This document shows positions 44,085 to 54,200 of a DNA stretch of 64,000 nucleotides, in pieces. The DNA lies in NCBI GenBank assembly GCA_947471745.1, contig CANJKZ010000172.1, positions 506,001 to 570,000 on the forward strand, written 5' to 3'. The first letter of the stretch is position 1, and the number at the start of each line of letters is the position of its first letter. The DNA comes from Closterium sp. Naga37s-1. Taxonomy: Eukaryota > Streptophyta > Zygnematophyceae > Desmidiales > Closteriaceae. Under the pieces are notes generated by a model. It ran no database searches. It saw nothing but the letters and a program-made list of their open reading frames with translations, and was not told the origin of the DNA. The position numbers and the translations under genes were made by a program.

Positions 44085-44278
44085 GTTACGAAACTGTTCG
44101 GGCAGAATCCTCGCCACTGCTGCTGCCTGATGCTGTCTGCCCGACGGTCCAGATGCTGTCGTAACCGTGCGACCTTTCGTGTTACTTCCGCCCTTTCGAC
44201 TTCAACCTCGGTAGTGCGTGCTTCGCTTGCTGCGGTGAGGAGTGCATAGTGACGTTTCAATAATTACTATTCGTAACA
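44085..44278 (-). repeat. 5' LTR of element A, outer part (with C's target-site duplication)
   Basis: 44085-44089 is the GTTAC duplication made by C; 44090-44278 completes the LTR and matches 25359-25547 apart from one extra C. Confidence 0.93.
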
Positions 44279-44283
44279 GAGCG

Positions 44284-45520
44284 GATATATGCGCCATATG
44301 CCAATTACAAGCGCCTGGCGCTTATCCCAGGGTGGCGCTTATACCGGTATCCAAGGGGTGACGGTCAGGGCCCATTTTATCAGTGTAAATCACCCTGATG
44401 CCCTGACTAGAAGGGTGATTTTTGGTAGTAACACTGATGCTGTTGGGTAATTTTTTCGGGACCTTGATTTACCCTGATGTGCCAGGTTTTAAGATTAAGG
44501 AACACTGTCGCCTCAGGGTTGCCGTTCCGCTTATCGAGGTTTACCCTGAAGCGCGTACCAGCGAACCCCCGCCCCCCCCCCCCCCCCCCCCCCCGTCCCC
44601 TAACCACCCGACCCCGAAACCTGGATTTTCCTTTTGCCAACTGTCGAAAATGTAGATTTCGGCAGGACTTTGTGTGTGCTGGAATGAGGTGGTCCACCAT
44701 TGGCCAGAAATGTTATTGTGATGATAATGTCTGATGATGATGATTACGGTAACCTTGTTATTGTGTGCTGTATTAATAACAACTGAAGCAGGGTTTTGCG
44801 AATTGGTACACTGATGCCTCAGGGTAGTCTTTTTAATACATGCAAAAACCCTGACGCATCAGGATTTCCACAACGGGTAACCCTGAAAATCAGGTTTTTG
44901 AACAGGTGCAGGCCCTCAGATTCACTTTTTGGGACGTTGATGCATCAGGGTCCCTGTGAAAAAAAGGCTGATTTTCAGTGTTACTACAAAAAAAAAGCCT
45001 GATTTTCCAGGGTTCTCAAAAAAAGAACACTGATTATTTTCCACAAGATATCCTCAAAAAAACACTGCTGTGCCAGCCTAGGGAATCGAACCTCGAACTT
45101 TCACCTTCGACAGCGAATTCACTAACAACTAAGACACTCGAAGACTTTCTATATCAGTTTGCAGTTTTTTGGACACCTATTTGAGCGCTGGTCACCTCGG
45201 GCGTTTTTCAGGAAGGAGTCCGAATGTGCATTCAGTGTCAACTTCGATAAAAGACTGAACACCCAGTGTTCACTACGAAATGAAGGCTGAAAAATCAGCC
45301 TCACAAAAATCTACAGACTGAAATATCAGGGTAGGTACACAAAATTAGGCTGAAAATCAGGAATTTCAGGGAAAAAATCCTGATATCGTAGGGCCTGAAC
45401 AGATGCTAGACTGATCGTAAGGGTTGGTCAAAACCAAAAATTAGCCCTGGTGACGGTATCGCGATACATCCATTTTTTGTGACGCGAGGTTGACAAAATG
45501 TTTCGACGCGACTCGGGAAA
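44284..45520. other. Right arm of element I
   Basis: No gene. It starts with two GGCGCTTAT motifs as in the left arm. From 44,380 to 45,400 it is full of short dyads of the kind CTGAAAATCAG, TGATTTTCAG and CCCTGATGC/GCATCAGGG (for example about 44,881, 44,968, 44,998, 45,286 and 45,350). A C tract of about 22 lies near 44,573. Confidence 0.5.
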
Positions 45521-45559
45521 AAGGGGATTGAGACGTTTGTGTCGACTCAAGAATGTACC

Positions 45560-45735
45560 TTTAGTTATCTACGCTGGGGCTATGGCTGCTCAGGAGTTAC
45601 GCTGGCTGACCTACCTGCTGACAGACTTGGGTGAGCGGCCTCATTCTCCTCCGGTTGTGTACGTCGACAACAAGGCTACGATTGCTTTGTGGCGGGAGTA
45701 GAGACTGGAGCACAGAACGAAGCACATTGCTTTCC
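45560..45735 (+). pseudogene. RNase H remainder of element G
   Basis: IYAGAMAAQELRWLTYLLTD, LGERPHSPPVVYVDNKATIAL, a TAG, then RLEHRTKHIAF. This continues the RNase H cut at 24,302, with a few codons missing. Homology stops at about 45,735. Confidence 0.8.
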
Positions 45736-46200
45736 GCCTTGACAATTCACAACTTCGGCGCCAGGCCTGTCGCGCACCACATTCTCGCACATTACCGTTA
45801 GCATGCTAGGCTTCGCTATATATTATTCGCTCATTCCTTCGCTCATTGTATTCTTGCCTCGATCGTGCTTACCTTGTTCGCTCACTTCACTCGTAGCACA
45901 AAGCAAAATTCAACCTTTCTTGCATAGTGGTACAAGATTACAACATCTCGCTAACCTTACTCAGGTTGGTGACAGGCAAAATACATTAGCCAGCCACTAT
46001 CTCTGCAAGAAAAAAACCACCCCAATTTGCCATGAAATATCTAGCAAAATCCAACCATGCTCTACACAGTTCACAGCACCCTGACCACTAATGGAACCAG
46101 CCCTGCTCTACTCGCCACCATCCACAAACTCCACTTCTCCACACCACCACTCCTCATTTCTTCCTTCACCCCCCCCCCTCTCCTCTCCTCTCATTTCCTG
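45736..46200. other. Intergenic
   Basis: Nothing supported. It separates the retrotransposon tower from the next gene's 3' end. Confidence 0.5.
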
Positions 46201-48132
46201 TCACTTCCCCAACCCACTCGGTCCCTTCATCCATTTCTTGATGAAAGACGAAGGGGACTTGGTGGGATCCCTGTTGGCCTCTATCATAGCAGCCTGACTG
46301 GACAGCAGCTTGCCAGACCCTCCCCCTCCACTGCCACTCCCATTCCCGCCCATACCATCCTCGAAACTGCCTACAATCCCTTCAGTGCTTCCCCCTCTGC
46401 GGCGTGTCATAAGCGCACCACTGGCTGCACTTTCAGGAGATCCGCCCCCTCCATCCGCACCTCGAGCCGCGGTCTCGCCTCCCAGCTTCTCTCCGCGCGC
46501 CTTATCAGACTCAGTCTTCAGCACCTCTCCTGCTTTTGAGGAGCCGGAAAGCTTGTCAACAGTAGCTGCAGACAGGCCTAGGCCTGATCGAGCCATGGGT
46601 GGGTCAACCTTGACAGTTACCGATGCATCCTCGTCCTCCTCATCATCCTCCTCACACTCGTCAGGCGCGGCTACCGCCCACAGATGGGCCGCGTGGAGGA
46701 GTCTGGCCGAGGGGTAGAAAGGCGGGGTGGCGGGAGAGGGAATTATGGATTTCGTTACAAAGTGTTTATGAGCTACACAACCAGTGTCACCATCCGGAAA
46801 CGATGTCTTGTGACTTAGAACAAGGATATCCTCGACCCAAACATGTTATACCCATACGAGAATGGAAGTCCTAAATGTGTATCAATCCATTTCATCTGTA
46901 TCAGTTCGCTCTTTCACCTTATACCTGTTTACCGTTGTGAGTGAAGCTATTGACGCTAAGGCAAATTTCGAGAAACATGAGACAAAGAAGCTTCTAATAT
47001 ATGTAGCCAATGAAGGTGAGAAACCCGACGCCAACCTGGTGAGCAGAATTTTTCCCAGAACGCGCGAGAAAGAACCTATTAACTGCATAAAAATATATAG
47101 TATAAATAAATCGGGGATAAAGTGATCTCACTCGGCGGATTCTCACCTTTCCCTGATAGCGTCGAGCTCGGAATAATCCATGGACTGTCGCCGTCCACTC
47201 ATCGACACGCGCCCGACACTCGACCGCCTCCGCCTTCCCGCAGCACCCGTGGCTGCCGCTGCGTCGGCAGCCATGGATACGCCCTGACCCAGCAGGTCGC
47301 CTTGAAACGCGGACGCGCCACCCGCACCTGCTCCTGCGCCCGCGCCGAAACCCGCGCCTGGCGCAGCAGAAGGGGAGGCCGCGGTCGAGTGGCGGCGATA
47401 CTTGCGCCCTGCTCCCGCCACCCAATCGTTAAAGCTCTCCGGAGGAGATTTCATTGACGCGCCGCTGACTGCGGCGGCGATGGCGGAAACCGCTGCTGCC
47501 GAGGCGGCTGCTGCTGCTGCGACATCAGGGTCAACAAAAGTCGTTCCCTCGTCGGCGGCGGGTACGAGCGAACGGAATCGGGGAGCGGCGCTTTGGGATT
47601 TGGGGAGTTTCACGGTTGGTGGCAGCGGTTGCTGCTGTTGCGCGGCGAGGGACGTCACTGGCGGGTCCGCCGCAGCGGCAGTTGCACCGGTTGCGGCGGT
47701 AGCTGCGCCTGAAATTGACGAATCATCGGCGGAAGTGTCTGGTAGCTTGTGCGCCGCGCCGTTACTTGCGGTAGCTGCGCGCGGAGGGGAGGTTCCGCGG
47801 GGCAACTCCGCGGCGGCGTCGGCGGGCGGAGCGAGCGGAGAAGACGAAACGTCAGCTCCCGCAGATACGGGAGCGGAGGCGGCGGCGGCGGTGGTGGCGA
47901 CGACGGGTGGGGAAGCCGCCTTAACGGTGGCCGCGTTCAGGCGCGGGTCTTTGCCCACCGACGTGGAAGCTAGGTACGACAGGAGCCAATTATCCTCATC
48001 CTCGAATACCGTCTGCATGTTCCTAGCAGAACCAGCGGCGATTCCGACGCTCCTTAGCGGCACGTGCTGCTTTGATAGGGTGGAGCCAAGGTGGTGAGAG
48101 ACGGGTGCGTGGACGGCGGCTGTCGACGGCAT
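46201..48132 (-). CDS. Two-exon gene of unknown function
   Basis: Exon 1 48132..47147, GT-AG intron 47146..46703, exon 2 46702..46201; the split Arg codon (AG plus A) joins in phase to give 495 residues. No domain recognised. N-terminal part: MQTVFEDEDNWLLSYLASTS, then Ala/Ser/Pro-rich disorder, then PPESFNDWVAGAGRKYRRHS and a basic Ser-rich patch (RRRRSSVGRVSMSGRRQS), a possible nuclear or phosphorylation region. Across the splice: MDYSELDAIRERLLHAAHLW, followed by an acidic run (ECEEDDEEDED). The end, SFIKKWMKGPSGLGK, is basic. The segments around NWLLSYL, FNDWVAG and LDAIRERLLHAAHLW look like the conserved parts. The start at 48132 is the first ATG; a later Met precedes QTVFED. Unlike the other genes here, its intron shows no copies of exon edges. 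Confidence 0.7.
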
Positions 48133-51100
48133 AAGGTGCGGTGGGGAGATAAACTAGCGGGTAATAGAGATAAACGGAGGATAGGTCAGCGAATTGGCGG
48201 AGGTTGAGAAATTGGTAAACAAATGGACCGAGAACCGTTGCTTTTGAGTGGGGAAGGAAGGGAGAAGACGGAGAATGCAGACAGAGACCTGCAAGACATG
48301 CACTACACGAGACAGCTTGGAATGTGTTCTGATGGCTCCCTAAGAAGAGATTTAAAGAACGTAACGTGCTGACTGACAGTGGTGCAAATGTTGCGATGCT
48401 TCCCGAAAAGGAGGTGGAATAAATCGTAACCACAAGACTGGGGCGCAGAAACCCAAGAGTCCAGCCAGAGACCAGTGGAAAAATCTTTCTGCTTGAAATG
48501 ACTCGCGCAATCTTGCAAGGCAGGCGGTGATTGACGACGATGCCGATGGTTCTTGTTGCGTCAATTAGCTGCATACGCCTGCTTGCTGCAGCTTCTGGTG
48601 TGGTATCTGCTGTTACGCAGCTTGGTCCTTACGGACTTACACAGTGCTCCTGTTTTTCCTGCCTGGTGGGCCAAATAGCATGCGGTTTGATGACTTTTAA
48701 ATCGGTTCGGTGCGGTGTAGTGCGAGAACGAGAAGAACTGCAAGGAAGGTGGAGGAGCGCACCACAAGCACACTGAAGGACGACGACAAACGACAGTGGA
48801 CAGTGGTCGCATTCTGAACTTTGCGATGAGGAACGGCCAGCCGAGTTTGAGCTGGCGAGAATCGTTCGTTCGTTTCGCCTTTCCCAATCTCTTCGCTGAA
48901 TTCTGCCATCGGGGGAAAACAAGCGCGCTCTGAGTCAGAAGAAAATCTGATTGCACCAGATCTTCCACTGTTTGGTTCTCCAGCAAGGATCACGACCCCA
49001 CCTGCCAGTCCCGCGCAGCGTTTCACTGAGCTGGATGGCAAGTGCGGATGTTGCGGATGAACTCTGCTCTGATCTGGTGGCTAGGTGGCAGGGAAGTGGG
49101 GAAAGAAGCAGCCATGTGGGATGGAAAAGGAGTCAGTCAGTTGGCGCGGGTGCGCCGCGTAGGCCATGCGCAAGGAGGCGCAGGTCCATCCATGGCTACC
49201 CTGCCTGCCTTCAGTAATCACCAAATGCTTGACGACCGTTGATCGAGGCAGGCGGAGCGAGGCAGCCAGTTGGTTTGGTCGGGTCTGGAACCCACAGTGT
49301 AGAGAAATCCTGCACTGAGGTATGCCACGTCATGAAGATCGAAACATGAGGGGCAAATGCATCTTCCTGTGGACCCAGCTCACAATTTCGGCCACGACAT
49401 CAATCACTGGTTCATAACGATCGACTCCTCCACTCAAGATGAAGCATCTCCGCCACGTGGACGGCGCTCGCGTTGCCAAGTTGTGGCCCTACTGTCCGTG
49501 AGAGTCGTAATGGTCAGTGGCTGGCAAACATGAAGGTTTTGGTGTCGCCACGCCACTGATATCATGAAGGTTTGTTGAGTTGCATCGATAAACACATTGG
49601 CTTGTAAAAACAGAGGTAATGTGTACATACCTACCTTGCATATGTTAGATTTTAGGCATTTAAGGATCCTGCACTGATCACGGTACCAATTTTCACCCGT
49701 TAGGAACCATTTTTGCAATGCACGTCAATTTTCCCTAACTTCCTTATACGTCTGAGCTGAATTGACCCTACACTTCAATGACACACCTGAAACGCTACTT
49801 TAGCAAGTCCCGCAAAAGTGATATACGGTATGTTATTCAGTGTTGCACGTCAGAATTTCAAAGCATACATTGTTTCGTATCTCTTATTGGTTTTTAGTGC
49901 AATCTCCACTCGCTCGTTCGATAACACACATAACTGTTAGGTTTCACGGCCTACTAGATCCTCTCAAGATTAAAGAATTCTTCATTTGCCCTCTGCGCAC
50001 CGATCTGATTGGCACATGCGTGTATGCATTGACCAATACTACAAATATTCATTTTTATGAATGAAGTAGCATGATGTGTATTTTAATCAGCCATCTCTTT
50101 TATTAGCGACAGTTGTTGGGTCAGAGGGTTAGGCCTGAGCACATGACATTGTTTCCACACCCAATCACAGTATGCCCAATACCCACGTCATCGTTCACGC
50201 GGATATTCAGTGCCATCGACAACCGTTGGATCACGATCTTGATTCCTTCCCGCCATTCTGCCAAGACTCAAATGGGGGTTTCCCTGAGCATCCTTTTTTT
50301 TACCAGGTAATTCTACGTGGAGCTCTTCTCGCAAAATAGAAGCCAGTCTCAAGAAGTGGAGAAGGAGAGGGATGAGTATGCGGGTACAGCGTAGGACCCT
50401 GGATACGAGAGATTCAGGCGTGAAGACTAGGTTCTGATTCCCCCTAATTCTGAAAACCAAAGGAAGGCAGCTTCATGCCAAAAGAAGCCGGTGCATTGCA
50501 ACTCACTCCCAAAATATACCGAAGGTGTGCTTTGCAAATACCCACATTCTCTACAGTCGATTCGCACAGCCGCCAGTATTCCTATTTGTGTAAGTGGATA
50601 ATCCTAGGCTCGGCATTTCCAAACCAATCCCGAAGCAAGCGCCAAACCAACATCCAACGGACACATCCCCTCCAACGGACCTAGCGAGCAAGCAGTCACA
50701 CGCTCACGGATATGCTCTGAATATCTGATCCGAGGGGAGAAAGGCCAACCTACCGGTACCCTACCCATTTCCCGAACCACTATCACGCACACACTCACCC
50801 ACCCACACACTCCAAGTTACCAAGCACGTGCTGTTATGTTCCTTCCTACCCAGAACAGAACTCGGTCCATTGAATAGGCTTGATCGTCCGTCCTCTGACA
50901 AGACACGCTGCGCATTTGCTTCCGTCCTGCGTTGATCCATGGCGGATTGCGGAGCATTAGCTCTGCTTTCTCGTTGAGCAATGAGTGCGACTAGTGTGAC
51001 CAACGCAACCCTGGGAGGACTCCAAGGCCGACAGGCAAGACCGTGGCAAGCCTAACGCAGCAGCATATCTTACGACTTCGACACCATTAACGGGTTGGAG

Positions 51101-51244
51101 AGTTGGATATAGCTGACAGAGTTCATTCAGCTCAAGTATTGCCGGCCTGGTTGATGTCGTAGCACGACGGGAGTACCCCCAGTGACATATTGCCGAGCCT
51201 AGGTCTCCGCTTTTACTCAAGCGCGCGACACCTTTGTCACACCC
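48133..51244. other. Divergent intergenic region
   Basis: Lies between two divergently transcribed genes (unknown gene leftwards, CK2 alpha rightwards) and should hold both promoters. I see no gene: open frames here lack family features or continuity. 49,800-50,100 is AT-rich compared with its surroundings. Confidence 0.5.
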
Positions 51245-54200
51245 ATGGCCCAAAACCATATAAGCTCTTCCCTCGCCTCCAGTCTCTCTCAACCCTCCCA
51301 CCCCCCGCATTACCCGCACACTCTCCGCTCCGATTCCTGCGCAACCTCCCGCGCAACCTTCCGCGGAGCCTCCAGCGCAACTTCCCGCGCAGGCTCCTGC
51401 GCTACCTCCTGCACAGCCACCATTGCCGCTCCTTCCCCTTCCCCTATCGTTCAAGCCCTTCCCTGCGCCACTATCCCCAGCAGGTGCCTTTCCGTGTCGT
51501 GCCCGCGGTTGTCGCTTGTGCCGCCGCACCATGCGGGTGTCCACGTCATCACTCCGCAACCGCACCGCGTCGCCCAACATTGCCATCCGCGTCGCCTTGT
51601 TATCCGTAACAGCTACCGCCCGTCCGTGTTAACGCCTGGTATCTCCCACCCACCCTACCTCGCGCCCGCACATTCCGGCCATGATCAACTATCGAGCTGC
51701 TGGGTTTCCGGCAGCGGCGGCGGCGGCGGCGGCGGCGGCGGGAGCGGAGTAGGCGGTGGTTGGAAGGGAACAACGCGCGCGGGGAGCAATAGCGGCAGCA
51801 ACGACCCGCAGCAGCAACCGCCGTCGCCGCCGCCTCCGTCGCAGCAGCAGCAACAGCAACCGAAGCAAGGACTGTGGCCGACGAAAGATGGGGGCGGTGC
51901 TTCTAATGGGTTTTCATTCGGACGCCTATTCGAGACTATGGATCGAGTCACGCGACAGCAGCCGCGCCAGCAGCAAGCGGAAACAGCTGCTCCTTCCTCC
52001 TCTTCCCCATCCTCTCCCTCTTCGCCGAATCAGCAGGCTTCCCAACAGCAGCAGCAGGAGGAGGAATTGCAGAAAAAGCAGCAGCAGGAGCTGCAGAGAC
52101 AGCGGCGACTCGAGCAGCTGCAGCAGCAGCAGATGGCGGCAGCAGCGGCAGCCAGACAGGAGGCCCAGGCTCTGCTTATGCAGCAGCAGCAGCAGCAGCG
52201 ACAGCAGCAGCTAAATATGTTACACGCGCAGCAGCAGCAACAAAGGTTGAAGGAGCAGCAACGGTTACAGCAGCATCGGCAGATGATTCAAAGGCAGCAG
52301 CAACAGCAGCAGCAGCTACAGCAGCAGCAACTGCAGCAGCAGCAGCGACAGTCGCAGCTGCTTCAGCAGCAGAGGCTGCCGCTTTCGCCGTCGCAGACGC
52401 AGCAACATCAGCCCAAGCAACCCATGCAGCACACTCCGCAGAGAAAGGCACATCCGCAACAGATACAGCAGCAGCAGCAGCAGCAGGAAGAGCAGCAATT
52501 ACTCCCAGGGTTTCCCAAATTCTCCCAGCTTGTTTCGTTCCTCCAGAGCCCTACCACGTATCCGGACCCGCCCCCGCCTCCCGCTCCTTGCTCGCGCGTG
52601 TACAGCCACGTGAACGTGCAGCGACCCGCGGACTACTGGGACTACGAGGCGCTCCGAGTGCCGTGGGGGTGAGTGCGCAACTGTGTGGTGCGGTGTGGTG
52701 TGGTGAGGTGTGGTGTGGTATCGTGTGGTGCAAAGTAGGGTGAGATGCGCGTGTACAGCCACGTGAACGTGCAGCGACCCGCGGACTACTGGGACTACGA
52801 GGCGCTCCGAGTGCCGTGGGAGTGAGTGGGAGGACATGTGGGGTGAGCGGGAGGTGGGGTACTGGTGTGGTGCGGTGTGATGCGGTGTGGTGTGGTGTGA
52901 GGTGCGCGTGTACAGCCACGTGAACGTGCAGCGACCCGCGGATTCTTGGGACTAGAGGGAGAGGATGAGGGTAACATGGGGTTGAGTAACATGGAAGAAC
53001 AAGCGGTAAGAAGGGGGAGGGGAGAAGGGGGGTGAGGTGATGTTGTGTGGTGTGAGGTGGTGTGGGGTGCGCTTGGGTGCTGTCACTTATTTATGCAGCT
53101 TAGCGGGAGGAGGGAGGTAGGATTGTCAGGGAATGGTGTGGTGTGGTGTGGTGTGGTCTAAGGTGTTGCGGTGCGCTTGTGCTACCTGCATTGCTGTTAG
53201 ACCAAGTTGATTCGCAATGGAGGGGGAGGGAGGGAGGGAGGAAGAAGAAAGCACATCCTCTTTTGAGTCGCCTCTGAATCTTACGCGCAATTTCGGAACG
53301 TGAAGTAAGCACTTGCAGAGGATAACATACGAGGCGCAACACTCCCCCACCTTCCACCTACCCTCTTCCCCCCCACAGCGACCAGGCGGACTACGAGCTG
53401 GTGCGCAAGGTGGGGCGCGGGAAGTGCCAAGACGGGGTATATGCTCCCTCACAAAACCTCCAAACCCCCCCCTTCCCTCCTCCCCCCTTCCTCCCCCACT
53501 CCCCCCCCCATTCCTCCCCCTCCCCCGTCCCCCCTGCAGCGACCAGGCGGACTACGAGCTGGTGCGCAAGGTGGGGCGCGGGAAGTACAGCGAGGTGTTT
53601 GAGGGGCGCAGCACCCGCCACGGCGCGCGCTGCATCGTCAAAGTGCTCAAGCCCGTGCGCCGCAAGAAGGTACGAGGGGGGGCGGAGGGGGGGGTGTGTG
53701 CGGGGGGAGAGGTGAAGGAAGGGGGAGGAGGGCGGGGGGAGGGTTGTCAGGGGCAGTTTTGAGATGCGTCTCAAAACGCGCTGCATCGTCAAAGTGCTCA
53801 AGCCCGTGCGCCGGAGGGACGGACAGGGCAGGGGGAAGGGGAGAGGAGGGGGGGAAGGGAAGGCGGAGAGAGGGGCAGAGAGATGGACGGAGGGGCAGAC
53901 AGGGGAAAAGAGGAGGCCGAAGGGGAGCGGGGGAGTGGGGGATAGGGGGAGGAGCGGAGAGTAGGGCAGTATGGGTTAGTGAGAGGAGGGGGGGGGGGGT
54001 GCGGGGAAGGGGTGAGTGAGTGAAGTGATTGGAGGCACAAGTTAGTCGGAGCGTTTTGTGTTGCATCCGTCAATTAGACGTCATTGCCTTCTTACTCTAT
54101 GTGAATCGCGTCGTGCACTTCATGTAACCGCTATCCCCCCCACCCCACCCCTTTTCTATCCCACGCTTCATCCCTCCTCCTTATGCGTTCCCTCCATCCC

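Larger units (their letters stand above)
25112..44278 (-). mobile_element. Element A: Ty1/copia, interrupted by B and C
   Basis: LTRs at 25112-25547 (436 bp) and 38037-38284 plus 44090-44278 (437 bp, split by C), beginning TGCTGCGATC and ending TTCGTAACA on the + strand. The duplication GAGCG flanks it (25107-25111 and 44279-44283). On the - strand the primer-binding site TGATATCAGAGC follows the 5' LTR (38036 downwards) and AAGGGGGG precedes the 3' LTR. Without B and C it is about 7.6 kb. The LTRs differ at only a few sites. A different family from B, E, F and G. Confidence 0.93.
24307..45560. mobile_element. Element I: DNA-transposon-like element with imperfect terminal inverted repeats
   Basis: The ends are inverted copies: GGTACATTCCTGTGTGGACAC at 24308 and, on the - strand from 45559, GGTACATTCTTGAGTCGACAC; both continue to GTCTCAATC and a CTTT-type tract, about 38 bp with some eight mismatches. 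They interrupt G's RNase H and are flanked by a possible TTA duplication (24304-24306, 45561-45563). Minus element A the element is about 2.1 kb and has no transposase that I can see, so it is non-autonomous. The superfamily is not settled; a TTA site would suit PIF/Harbinger, but the ends do not look typical. Confidence 0.6.
15870..45735 (+). mobile_element. Element G: Ty1/copia, interrupted by H and I
   Basis: 5' LTR 15870-15998, primer-binding site 15999-16014, gag, protease, integrase, linker (to 20,759); then element H; RT from 22,961 to about 24,300; then element I with everything nested in it; then the rest of RNase H at 45,560-45,735. No 3' LTR was found, so the 3' end is truncated. 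Same family as B, E and F, and the best preserved gag of that family here. Confidence 0.8.

Noticed and set aside
45068..45140. tRNA-like sequence on the - strand with GGTTCGATTCC
   Set aside because: Has a B-box-like block and a weak A box, but the T stem and acceptor do not pair; at most a decayed tRNA-derived relic inside element I.
48023..48574. - strand open frame of 182 codons upstream of the unknown gene
   Set aside because: Overlaps the start of the two-exon gene in another frame and has no family features.
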